Below, one piece after another: positions 47,671 through 61,911 of a stretch of DNA of 64,000 bases. Source of the DNA: Niallia circulans NBRC 13626 (GTDB lineage: Bacteria; Bacillota; Bacilli; Bacillales; Cytobacillaceae). The notes below the pieces were generated by a model that was not told the origin of the DNA, searched no databases, and worked only from the letters and a program-made list of their open reading frames with translations. Made by a program: the position numbers and the translations under genes. Where the stretch lies: positions 186,001 to 250,000 of the forward strand of contig NZ_BCVE01000002.1 in the NCBI RefSeq assembly GCF_001591585.1, read 5' to 3'. Every line of letters starts with the position of its first letter. Positions within the stretch are counted from its first letter, which is position 1.

Positions 47671-47805
47671 TTCATCCTTCTTATGAACACCACTTCTCTT
47701 GCCCGCCGCACTAATTTCGGCGTTCACCCTTCTTATGAACGCAACTTTTCTTGCCTCCTGCTCCTATTTCGGCGTTCATCCCTCTTATGAACAATTCTTC
47801 TCACC
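47671..47805. repeat. 52-bp tandem repeat, about 2.6 copies
   Basis: The core TTCATCCTTCTTATGAAC recurs at 47671, 47723 and 47775, exactly 52 bases apart, with one or two changes per copy. Each is followed by an 'ACTTcTCTTGCC' block and, in the first two, by 'ATTTCGGCG'. The third core with its preceding G forms a perfect GTTCAT/ATGAAC stem with a 7-base loop. Function unknown. Confidence 0.85.
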
Positions 47806-47841
47806 AAATCCCAAACAATAACTAACTTTTTTACTCAAACT

Positions 47842-47873
47842 AAAAAACAGCACTTTACATAAAAGTGCTGTTC
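47842..47873 (-). terminator. Rho-independent terminator of the pyr operon
   Basis: On the minus strand AACAGCACTTT and AAAGTGCTGTT pair around a 5-base loop, followed by TTTTAG, directly after the pyrE stop. Confidence 0.9.
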
Positions 47874-47883
47874 ACTCCTTAAT

Positions 47884-48500
47884 CTATCCCCAATTCTCCG
47901 GACTTTCCTTCCAAGCATTTAAGCTTGCCAAATCTCCTTCTTGAATATAGCCTTTTTTCTGTGCTACATCTAATAAGCTCGTATAGTCTGTTAATGAGTA
48001 GGCTGTAATCTCAGCCTCCCCAAGTAATTCTTTCCCCTTTGGTAATTCGTATGTAAAAATAGCAACCACTCCAAGCACCTCACAGCCTGCTTCTCGTAAA
48101 CTATTAACAGCTGTGATAACACTTCCACCAGTAGAAATTAAATCCTCGACTACTACTACTTTTTGGCCCTTTTCCACTTTTCCTTCAATCTGATTTCCCT
48201 TTCCATGCGCTTTTGCTTTAGAGCGCACATATACCATTGGCAAATCTAGAAGGTCACTTACCCAAGCAGCGTGAGGAATGCCGGCTGTCGCTGTTCCCGC
48301 CACAACTTCTGTTTCAGGGAATTTCTCCTTAATTAAACCAGCTAACCCTGATGCAATATTTTTTCGCACTTTAGGATAGGACAAAGTTAAGCGATTATCG
48401 CAATAGATTGGAGATTTTAATCCTGAAGACCAAGTAAATGGATCATTTGGCTGTAAAAATACGGCTTTAATCTCTAGCAATTGTTCGGCAATTTCATGTT

Positions 48501-48504
<4 letters not shown>
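47884..48504 (-). CDS. pyrE: Orotate phosphoribosyltransferase
   Basis: Joins orotate and PRPP to give OMP (206 aa). The PRPP motif [14 protein letters not shown] lies near 112-125, the [13 protein letters not shown] loop near 93-105 and [12 protein letters not shown] near 25-36. The start at 48504 is used because GGAGGGT lies 8 bases upstream and the ATGA overlap with pyrF fits. Last gene of the operon. Confidence 0.97.
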
Positions 48505-50902
<2,398 letters not shown>

Positions 50903-50906
<4 letters not shown>

Positions 50907-53900
50907 ACTAACAATGCCTCCAGTTGCTTTTTACTTGGCTCCATTGCCTCTGTAGAAAATGTCATGGATTCAACTACTCGAAGGATCGCCTCTGCTGTGT
51001 CTAAAGAAGTTAAACATGGAATCCCATTTTCGACAGATTCACGTCTGATACGGAATCCATCTCTTGCTGGCTGACTGCCTTTGGAAAAGGTATTAATGAC
51101 AAATTGTGCTTCTCCATTGCTGATGACATCAATTAATGTATGGCCTTCTCCACCGATTTTGCCAACCACTTTTACTGGAATGTCATTGCTTTCAAGGAAA
51201 GCTGCTGTTCCACTTGTTGCCATTAAGCTATAGCCGATATTCGTAAATCTGTTTGCAAGCTGTAAAGCCTCTTCCTTATCTTTATCGCCAATTGTCATCA
51301 GAACAGTTCCGAATGTTTTAATCTTCATTCCTGAAGCAATTAACCCTTTATAAAGAGCCTTTTCAAGAGTGATGTCTTTGCCCATTACTTCTCCTGTTGA
51401 CTTCATCTCAGGACCTAAGGTAATATCTACTCTTCGTAATTTTGCAAAGGAGAATACTGGAACTTTCACATAAACACCAGACTTCTCTGCTACTAAGCCG
51501 GATTGATAGCCTTGTTCTTTTAAGGAAGTACCCAAAATAACTTTTGTAGCTATTTTCGCCATTGGCACATTCGTAATTTTACTTAAGAAAGGTACTGTTC
51601 TACTAGAGCGAGGATTTACTTCTAGTACAAAAACTTCTCCTTTGGATACAACATACTGGATATTCAGCAAACCAACGATTTTTAACCCTTTTGCCAGCCT
51701 TGTTGTATAATCTACTAATGTTTGCTTGATTTCTGCAGATAAGCTTTGTGGCGGATAGACTGCGATCGAATCGCCTGAGTGTACTCCTGCTCGCTCAATA
51801 TGCTCCATAATTCCTGGAATTACTACATCAGTGCCATCACAGATTGCATCCACTTCAATTTCTTTCCCTGTTAAATAACGATCAATTAAGATTGGCTGTC
51901 CTGGACTTGCTTTAACCGCATTTTCCATATAAGGAATCAGCTCTTCTTCTTTATAAACGATCTGCATCGCTCTTCCACCTAATACATAAGATGGTCTTAC
52001 AAGTACTGGGTAGCCAATTGATTGTGCAACGACAATTGCTTCTTCAACTGTTAACGCTGTTTTTCCATCTGGCTGTGGTATACCCAAGTCTTGAAGACTT
52101 TGTTCAAACTTATCACGGTCCTCAGCGCGATCTAAGTCTTCAAGAGATGTTCCTAAAATTTTGATGCCACGCTCTGCTAATGGACCAGCTAAGTTGATGG
52201 CTGTCTGTCCGCCAAACTGAACCACTACTCCCTCTGGCTTTTCTAAATCAATGATATGCATGACATCTTCAATTGTAAGTGGCTCAAAGTAAAGTTTATC
52301 TGAAATACTAAAGTCTGTTGAAACAGTCTCTGGATTGTTATTGATGATTATCGCTTCATATCCTGCTTCCTTGATTGCCCAAACAGAATGAACCGTTGCA
52401 TAGTCAAACTCAATTCCTTGTCCGATACGAATTGGTCCAGAACCAAGGACTACAATGCTTTTCTTATCTGTGACAATTGATTCATTTTCCTCTTCATATG
52501 TTCCGTAGTAGTATGGAGTTTCTGATTCAAATTCAGCAGCACATGTATCGACCATTTTATAGACAGGTACAATACCTTTCTCTTTTCTCCAGTTATATAC
52601 TTCGAACTCTGTTGTGTTCCAAAGCTTTGCAAGCTGAATATCAGCGAATCCTTTTTCTTTTGCTTCTTTTACATATTCCTCATCAAACGGATGGTTAATT
52701 AACTCTTTCTCGAACTTAATAATGCCTTCCAGTTTAAACAGGAAGAAGAGATCAATTTTACTCCACTCATGAATGGTTTCTATGCTTATGCCCCGATTAA
52801 GTGCCTCTGCTATATAAAACAATCTTTCATCACCGGCAACTCTTATTCGTTTCTCGAGTAATTCATCACTTGTTTCATCTGCTGCATTTAGAGAGAAATG
52901 ATATACTTTTGCTTCTAGAGAGCGGATCGCTTTTAGTAAAGATTCTTCAAAAGTACGGCCAATTGCCATTACTTCTCCAGTCGCTTTCATTTGGGTCCCT
53001 AAATTACGTTTTGCTGATTCAAACTTATCGAAAGGAAAGCGTGGGATTTTACTTACTACATAATCAAGGGCTGGCTCAAAGCTTGCATAAGTTTTCCCCG
53101 TTACAGGATTCATCATCTCATCCAATGTTAAGCCTACTGCAATTTTTGCCGCCAGCTTTGCAATTGGATAGCCAGTTGCTTTACTAGCAAGGGCAGATGA
53201 ACGACTTACTCTTGGGTTTACTTCGATAATATAGTATTGAAAGCTATCTGGATCTAAGGCAAGCTGCACGTTACAGCCGCCTTCAATTTTTAAGGCACGG
53301 ATAATTTTTAAAGATGTATTTCTTAGTAATTGATATTCACGGTCGCTTAATGTTTGGCTTGGTGCCACGACAATACTGTCACCCGTATGGATCCCTACTG
53401 GATCGATATTTTCCATATTACACACTACTATGGCATTATCATTGCTATCACGCATTACTTCGTATTCAATTTCTTTAAAGCCCGCGATGCTTTTTTCTAA
53501 TAAACATTGTGTAACTGGGCTATTTTTTAAGCCGCTTGTTACGATTTCTTCTAATTCTTCGTCATTATGGCAAATCCCTCCACCAGTTCCTCCTAGTGTA
53601 AAAGCAGGTCTGACGATAACCGGATAACCAATTTTCTCCACAAAAGCTTTTGCTTCCTCCATATTGTGGATAATATCACTAGCTGGTACAGGTTCACCTA
53701 ATTCATTCATCAAATTACGGAAAAGGTCGCGGTCCTCTGCCTGCTGAATGGCAGCTAGCTTCGTTCCTAGTACTTCAACTCCACATTCCTCCAACACACC
53801 AGCATCGGAAAGCTCAACAGCAAGGTTCAAGCCAGTTTGCCCCCCTAATGTTGGAAGAATAGCATCTGGTCGCTCTTTGCGGATAATTCTGCTGACAAAT

Positions 53901-54115
53901 TCAAGTGTTAATGGTTCGATATACACTTTATCTGCCATTTCTGTATCTGTCATAATGGTTGCAGGGTTGGAGTTTACTAGAATAACACGATAGCCTTCTT
54001 CCTTTAAGGCGATACATGCTTGCGCTCCTGCATAGTCAAATTCTGCTGCCTGCCCAATGATGATTGGTCCTGATCCGATTACTAATATACTTTTAATATC
54101 TTTACGCTTTGACAT
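50903..54115 (-). CDS. carB: Carbamoyl phosphate synthase large subunit, pyrimidine-specific
   Basis: ATP-grasp synthase making carbamoyl phosphate (1070 aa; PyrAB). Two homologous halves begin with [19 protein letters not shown] (about 11) and [18 protein letters not shown] (about 555). Each holds an ATP-grasp domain ([17 protein letters not shown]). The C-terminal MGS-like allosteric domain (about 935-1070) is where UMP and PRPP bind in the family. The ATG at 54115 has GGAAGGTG before it. It overlaps carA by 14 bases. Confidence 0.97.
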
Positions 54116-55195
54116 ATGCGGCACCTTCCTGTTTGTGAGATTGTATCATTTCCATAAAACGATCGAATAAATAGTTGGCATCCTCTGGTCCAGGTGAAGC
54201 TTCTGGATGATATTGCACGGTAAATGCTGGATATTCTTTATGCTGTAGGCCTTCAATTGTTCCATCATTTAAAGCAATATGTGTTATTTCTAAGTTTGTA
54301 TGTTTAATAGATTCTTCCTCTACTGTATAGCCATGGTTTTGCGATGTCAGCGAAACCTTCCCTGTTAATAAATCCTTCACTGGGTGGTTTGATCCTCTAT
54401 GACCAAACTTCATTTTCTCCGTGTTTGCCCCACTTGCAAGTGCGAACAATTGATGACCTAGACAGATTCCAAACAACGGTACTTTCCCAATAATTCCTTT
54501 AATTGCTTCAATGGACTCTGGTACGTCCTTTGGATCCCCAGGTCCGTTAGATAACATCACACCATCTGGACTTAAATTTAGAATGTCTTCTGCTGTAGTG
54601 TTATAAGGAACAACGATTACATCACAATCTCGTTTATTTAATTCTCGTAAAATACCATGCTTCATGCCATAATCTACTAAAACAACGCGGCTTCCACGGC
54701 CAGGACTTGGATAAGGTTTCTTTGTTGAAACTTGCTTTACTTGTTCTGCACTTAATGTAATATCTTTTAATTTTGCAATTACATCCTCAGCATTTTCTTC
54801 GATGCTGCAAATGGCGCCTTTTAACGTTCCATATTGACGGATAATACGGGTTAATTTTCTCGTATCTATTCCTGCAATTCCGGGAATTTTCTTTTGTTTA
54901 AAATATTCGTCTAATGATAGTTCATTTCGCCAGTTTGAAGGGAAATCACACACTTCTTTGACAATAAATCCATGGATGGCAGGCGTTATCGATTCAAAAT
55001 CATCTCTATTAATGCCATAATTCCCCACTAAAGGATACGTAAGTGTGACAATTTGTCCACAGTAGGATGGATCGGATAGAATTTCCTGATAGCCTGTCAT
55101 ACCTGTGTTAAATACTATTTCACCAAATTTTTCTGTATCGGCACCGAAGCCTTTTCCGATAAATACTGTGCCATCTTCAAGAATTAGTTGTTTTT

Positions 55196-55199
<4 letters not shown>
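54102..55199 (-). CDS. carA: Carbamoyl phosphate synthase small subunit, pyrimidine-specific
   Basis: Glutamine amidotransferase subunit (365 aa; PyrAA). The N-terminal half has [14 protein letters not shown] and [10 protein letters not shown]. The class I GATase domain (about 170-355) has the nucleophile motif [13 protein letters not shown] near 240 and the His-Glu pair in [11 protein letters not shown]. The start at 55199 overlaps the pyrC stop (ATGA) and is preferred to the longer frame; the SD is weak, so coupling to pyrC probably drives initiation. Confidence 0.96.
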
Positions 55200-57413
<2,214 letters not shown>

Positions 57414-57431
57414 TTAATAACTTCACTTCGC

Positions 57432-57570
57432 AAAAAAAACGCCCTAACATACTCGTTAGGGCGTCAAAAATTTCACTTTTGCATAGATTTAGGCAAAGTA
57501 AACCTGCGGCTATAATCCATGCATCGTTTTTGGCACCCTTATAAGTCTCTCTGTACTTGTTTAAAAGGTG
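57432..57570 (-). promoter_or_regulatory. PyrR-dependent attenuator 3 (pyrP-pyrB)
   Basis: The PyrR-binding stem-loop (57534-57570) carries the loop motif GTACAGAGAGACTT, close to the family AGTCCAGAGAGGCT. The terminator (57432-57465) has arms ACGCCCTAAC/GTTAGGGCGT and eight T. With UMP, PyrR stabilises the first loop and the terminator forms before pyrB. Confidence 0.9.
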
Positions 57571-57573
57571 TTC

Positions 57574-58899
57574 TTATTTAGTTTCATCTACTGCGATTGA
57601 ATCTTCGAACAAATCTTCTTTTGCTTTTTCTCTACCAGGTAATACTAGGTTTAAAATAATTCCAAGGATTGCAGCAAAAGCCATTCCCTCTAATTTAAAG
57701 TGTTCACCCATATGAATCGAGAATCCGCCAATTCCAGTTACAAGGATGACAGATGCAATAACTAAATTGCGGTTTTTATTGAAATCAAGTTTTGCTTCTA
57801 CAATAATTCTTAATCCAGATGATGCGATGATTCCGAATAGAAGGATAGATACGCCTCCCATTACTGGTGTTGGGATAGACTGTATAAGGGCCGCGATTTT
57901 TCCGATAAACCCAAAACCTATTGCTAATACTGCTGCTCCACCTAAAACATATACACTATACACTCTCGTTATTGCTAAAACCCCAATATTTTCTCCATAA
58001 GTTGTTTTTGCAGGTCCCCCCATTAAAGCAGAGATAATCGTTGCAGTTCCATCTCCTAAAATACTTCTGTGAAGGCCAGGATCTTTTATATAATCTTTTC
58101 CAACTACTTTACTTAATACAAGCTGATGACCGATATGCTCTGTTAGTGTGACGATTGCCACTGGAACAAAGATTGTAAGTAGTGCAAGGTTTATCGTTAC
58201 AGGATAATCTACGAATGGGAAGATAAAATCTGGCATTGCAAACCATTTGGCATCCAAGACTCCATGAAAGTTAACCACTCCTACAAGCAAGGCATAGACA
58301 TAGCCGATTACGATACCTGCTAATATTGGGATAAAGCTGAATACTCCTTTGCCAAACATCGTGAAAAGGATGGTTGCAAGTAACGTTACTAGTGCAACAG
58401 AGATATAAAGTAAGCTGTATTCTTGATTCTTAGCTCCATAATTCATAAACATCGATTGTCCAACCGCTGTTGTAGCAAGCGCTAATCCAATGACCATGAT
58501 TACAGGTCCGACAACGATTGGCGGTAAGATATTCATAATCCAACGATATCCTGCTTTTTTAATCGTTAAGGCAACAATTCCATAAACAATTCCGGCAATA
58601 AAGGTTCCGATCATGGCTGCGCCTGGTCCGCCGCCCGGCATTGTCTTCGCCGCGATAACTGGTGCGATAAAAGCAAAAGAGGAACCTAAGTACGCAGGTA
58701 CTTTAAATTGTGTAATGATTAAGAATGCGAGCGTACCTATTCCACTTGAGACTAAAGCAACCGCTGGACTCAATTCAATTAAGAATGGTACTAAAACAGT
58801 TGCGCCAAACATGGCGAATAAATGCTGTAAGCTTAAGGTAATCCATTGAAGGGCACTTGGTTTATCATTAATTCCTAATAAGGGTTTTGTTTCGTTCAT
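57574..58899 (-). CDS. pyrP: Uracil permease
   Basis: Proton-coupled uracil importer of the NCS2 family (441 aa) with about 12-14 membrane segments. The start KPSALQWITLSLQHLFAMFGATVLVPFL and the TEHIGHQLVLSKVVGKDYIKDPGLHRSILGDG region (near 240-270), with its substrate-site acidic residues, are typical. A GAGGAGA SD precedes the ATG. It lies between two PyrR attenuators, so uptake falls when UMP is high. Confidence 0.97.
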   Translation of the reverse strand: MNETKPLLGINDKPSALQWITLSLQHLFAMFGATVLVPFLIELSPAVALVSSGIGTLAFLIITQFKVPAYLGSSFAFIAPVIAAKTMPGGGPGAAMIGTFIAGIVYGIVALTIKKAGYRWIMNILPPIVVGPVIMVIGLALATTAVGQSMFMNYGAKNQEYSLLYISVALVTLLATILFTMFGKGVFSFIPILAGIVIGYVYALLVGVVNFHGVLDAKWFAMPDFIFPFVDYPVTINLALLTIFVPVAIVTLTEHIGHQLVLSKVVGKDYIKDPGLHRSILGDGTATIISALMGGPAKTTYGENIGVLAITRVYSVYVLGGAAVLAIGFGFIGKIAALIQSIPTPVMGGVSILLFGIIASSGLRIIVEAKLDFNKNRNLVIASVILVTGIGGFSIHMGEHFKLEGMAFAAILGIILNLVLPGREKAKEDLFEDSIAVDETK

Positions 58900-58967
58900 T
58901 TCTGTCTCCTCTTTCTGTTAAAAAAATTGAGTATAAATTAGTTATTAATATCCCCTATTGAACAAAT

Positions 58968-59070
58968 AAAACCCCTTTTCTGCGCAGCAAAAAAGGGGTT
59001 TTAAGCAGGTTTAAAGAAACCTTAGGAAAAAACTCCCCTTTTCAGCCTCACAGGACTGCTTTTAAAAGGG
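58968..59070 (-). promoter_or_regulatory. PyrR-dependent attenuator 2 (pyrR-pyrP)
   Basis: The PyrR loop (59035-59070) has CAGTCCTGTGAGGCTG between CCCTTTT and AAAAGGG arms. The terminator (58968-59002) is AAAACCCCTTTT paired with AAAAGGGGTTTT. The stretch between them can form the antiterminator. Confidence 0.93.
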
Positions 59071-59076
59071 ATCTAT

Positions 59077-59643
<567 letters not shown>

Positions 59644-59650
59644 TCAATCT

Positions 59651-59765
59651 AAAAAAAATATCCTCTCACCCTTTTGGATGAGAGGATATACGTATACTAA
59701 GATAGCTATTACTAAAAATAGCTAGAATCCGTTACCTTCTCAACCTCACAGGATTGATTTAAAGG
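59651..59765 (-). promoter_or_regulatory. PyrR-dependent attenuator 1 (pyr leader)
   Basis: The PyrR loop (59735-59765) carries CAATCCTGTGAGGTTG between CCTTT and AAGG. An antiterminator candidate uses TAGCTA repeats near 59702-59724. The terminator (59651-59690) has ATATCCTCTC/GAGAGGATAT arms and eight T. Confidence 0.92.
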
Positions 59766-59783
59766 ACTTATTCAACTAAAGTT

Positions 59784-59812
59784 ATCTTAATATATGATAG
59801 AGCGCTTGTCAA
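59784..59812 (-). promoter_or_regulatory. Promoter of the pyr operon
   Basis: TTGACA (59807-59812) and TAAGAT (59784-59789) are 17 bases apart on the minus strand. The -35 contains the TGA stop codon of the upstream rluD-family gene, so the operon promoter starts inside that reading frame. Confidence 0.85.
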
Positions 59813-60720
59813 CGATTATTTCGTAAAGTATCTAAAAGCTGTTCATATTCTTTAGGTAAAGGTGCTTCGAACTCTAAATATTCTCCAGTTCGTGGATGCT
59901 CAAATCCTAGTAAGCCAGCATGAAGTGCTTGACCGCCAATATCTAGTGTTTTTCTTGGTCCATATTTAGGATCTCCCACAAGCGGATAGCCAATATACTT
60001 CATATGCACACGAATTTGGTGGGTGCGTCCCGTCTCTAATTGGCATTCAATATAAGTGTATTCCGCTATTCTTTCTAGTACATGAAAATGAGTAACCGCA
60101 TGTTTCCCCTTATCTACAACAGCCATACTTTGTCTGTCTTTCGTGTCACGACCAATCGGTGCCTCAATTGTCCCATAATCATGGGGAATAGAACCATGTA
60201 CTAATGCCTTATATTTTCTCGTTACAGTTTTTGCTACTAATTGATTCACTAGACTTTCATGAGCAGCATCATTTTTAGCAACCATCAGCAGTCCAGACGT
60301 ATCTTTATCGATTCGGTGAACAATTCCAGGTCTCATCACCCCATTAATTCCAGAAAGATCTTTACAATGGGCCATTAGACCATTCACTAATGTTCCTGTT
60401 ACATGGCCAGGTGCTGGATGTACAACCATTCCTTTTGGTTTATTTACTACGATAACATCTTGATCTTCATAATAAATATCCAAATCCATTTCCTCTGCCT
60501 CTACATCTAGCTCAACTGCTTCCGGTACTTCAATAGCTACTACATCGTTTAAAACACCTTTATACTTTGTTTTAACGGTTTGTCCGTTAACAGTCACATG
60601 ACCGTCTTTTATCCATTGTTGAACCTGCGTTCTTGACCAATCTGCATTAATTGTGGAAACAATCTTGTCGATTCGTTCATTTACTTGCTCACTTTGAATG
60701 ATATGTTCCTTTTTTTCCAT
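59809..60720 (-). CDS. RluD-family 23S rRNA pseudouridine synthase (YlyB)
   Basis: Pseudouridine synthase of the RluA/RluD family (303 aa). An S4 RNA-binding domain (about 13-75) precedes the catalytic domain with [15 protein letters not shown] near 136-150, where Asp of RIDKDT is catalytic. The [12 protein letters not shown] motif near 220 and GDPKYG follow. It overlaps the 3' end of lspA by 32 bases with AAGGAG inside lspA. The exact uridines modified cannot be told from sequence. Confidence 0.95.
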   Translation of the reverse strand: MEKKEHIIQSEQVNERIDKIVSTINADWSRTQVQQWIKDGHVTVNGQTVKTKYKGVLNDVVAIEVPEAVELDVEAEEMDLDIYYEDQDVIVVNKPKGMVVHPAPGHVTGTLVNGLMAHCKDLSGINGVMRPGIVHRIDKDTSGLLMVAKNDAAHESLVNQLVAKTVTRKYKALVHGSIPHDYGTIEAPIGRDTKDRQSMAVVDKGKHAVTHFHVLERIAEYTYIECQLETGRTHQIRVHMKYIGYPLVGDPKYGPRKTLDIGGQALHAGLLGFEHPRTGEYLEFEAPLPKEYEQLLDTLRNNR

Positions 60721-61186
60721 GTTTCTTCTCCTTCTTTGCGTCTCGATCCTCCCTCAGCATCACTAGGATTAATAAAATAACACCAATTACTAAAGATGAG
60801 TCTGCAATATTAAATATAGGGAAATCATAATTGAAGATATACGTATTGATAAAGTCGACTACATATTGATGTCTGGCACGGTCAATAAAATTACCAAGCG
60901 CACCACCTAAAATTAGACCCAGTGCGACGCCGTATAGCATTTTTCCTTTTGTACCAGTTTGAATCAAATAAATTAACCCAATCACAACAACGACGGTGAT
61001 AATATAGAAAAATACCATTTGGTTTTCCAGCATGCCCCATGCGGCTCCACTATTACGATGAGATGTTAGGTAGAAAAAATCTTTTATTACTTCGATGCTT
61101 TCCCCCAGCTCCATATTTTTTACAACTAACCATTTTGTCCATTGATCAATAATAATAATAATAGCTGCAATTATGTAATAAAACAC
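60689..61186 (-). CDS. lspA: Lipoprotein signal peptidase II
   Basis: Membrane aspartic protease that removes signal peptides from prolipoproteins (165 aa, four membrane helices). The catalytic Asp pair lies in [14 protein letters not shown] and [16 protein letters not shown] and [13 protein letters not shown] are further conserved motifs. The GTG at 61186, with GGAGG 8 bases upstream, gives the conserved MFYYIIA start; the longest frame adds 25 unlikely residues. The sugar-binding lipoprotein in this window would be a substrate. Confidence 0.96.
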   Translation of the reverse strand: MFYYIIAAIIIIIDQWTKWLVVKNMELGESIEVIKDFFYLTSHRNSGAAWGMLENQMVFFYIITVVVVIGLIYLIQTGTKGKMLYGVALGLILGGALGNFIDRARHQYVVDFINTYIFNYDFPIFNIADSSLVIGVILLILVMLREDRDAKKEKKHGKKGTYHSK

Positions 61187-61286
61187 TAAAGTTTCCTCCA
61201 ATTCTCGAGTCTCCTTTAGCATTTTAGCATAAACTAGATGAAAACGATAGCTTGGCCGCATATTTCCATTTGAAGTAGTGTTTTAA

Positions 61287-61568
61287 TCAGTGGATTGACT
61301 TTCGATAATAGGATTGAATGCTGTTTATATCGTTCTTTGTCCTAATTATCGGAACCATCTCTAACAAATCAAATGGCAGCAATTCACCAGACATTTCACA
61401 CATTCCAAAATTGCCATTTTCTAATTTTTGCATCGTTTCTTCTACATCTTTTAGTTCGTCTTCAATATATTTGTTTATTTTTGAATCTCTTTTTATGCTT
61501 AACGTTGTTACTAATTCAATTTGTGTCATACGGAGTTCTGTATAAAGCTTTTCAATAGTTGAATTCAA
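61287..61568 (-). CDS. ylyA: DksA/TraR-like protein (YlyA-like), degenerate zinc finger
   Basis: Short TraR/DksA-type protein (93 aa). An N-terminal helical hairpin holds KYIEDELKDVEETMQKLENGNFGMCEMSG. The C-terminal zinc-finger remnant GMCEMSGELLPFDLLEMVPI has only one Cys of the usual four, so zinc binding is probably lost. The TTG at 61568 has GGAGG 8 bases upstream; ATGs further out lack an SD. The position between ileS and lspA matches ylyA in B. subtilis. A role at RNA polymerase is inference. Confidence 0.75.
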   Translation of the reverse strand: MNSTIEKLYTELRMTQIELVTTLSIKRDSKINKYIEDELKDVEETMQKLENGNFGMCEMSGELLPFDLLEMVPIIRTKNDINSIQSYYRKSIH

Positions 61569-61911
61569 TTCCATTACCTCCGTTTCTTTAATTATTTTTA
61601 GCATTTCCATTGAAGGAGACAAAAACCGATTAAAGATTTAACAGGCATAACAACTATTAACGGAGGTGGAAGTATTTCACTTCTTTTCTCATGTATAAAA
61701 AATTCCCTCCGCTTTATGATAATAGCCAGGTATGTTTTTTACACTATGTAATCACTTTTCTGTTTTCTCTTTCCCAATAAAAGGCTTTTCCAAAACTTTT
61801 TTCCTTTTATAAAAAAAACCAAACAAGTGATTCGAAATATTTTTTCGAATCCTTGTTTGGGAGTTAACTTCAGCTACTGGAAAGTTTATATTCCAGTCTC
61901 CTATAAAGTTT
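61569..61911. other. Intergenic region between ileS and ylyA
   Basis: It holds the ileS terminator (61810-61861) and an 11-codon minus-strand frame (61657-61692) with GGAGGGAA upstream. Its SD can pair with CCTCCG at the end of the frame (61661-61711). It could be a leader peptide or mere chance. No other gene is seen. Confidence 0.45.
61810..61861 (-). terminator. Strong terminator of ileS
   Basis: On the minus strand CAAACAAGgATTCGAAA pairs with TTTCGAATCaCTTGTTTG almost perfectly and is followed by eight T, about 50 bases past the ileS stop. Confidence 0.93.

Larger units (their letters stand above)
47548..47883. other. Convergent intergenic region between rqcH and pyrE
   Basis: Two terminators flank a 52-bp tandem repeat (47671-47792). 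In B. subtilis the cysH-cysP-sat-cysC-ylnDEF operon lies here; none of it is present. No gene is seen. Confidence 0.6.

Noticed and set aside
47671-47805. CRISPR array
   Set aside because: The 52-bp units are contiguous, fewer than three full copies, without unique spacers and without cas genes nearby.
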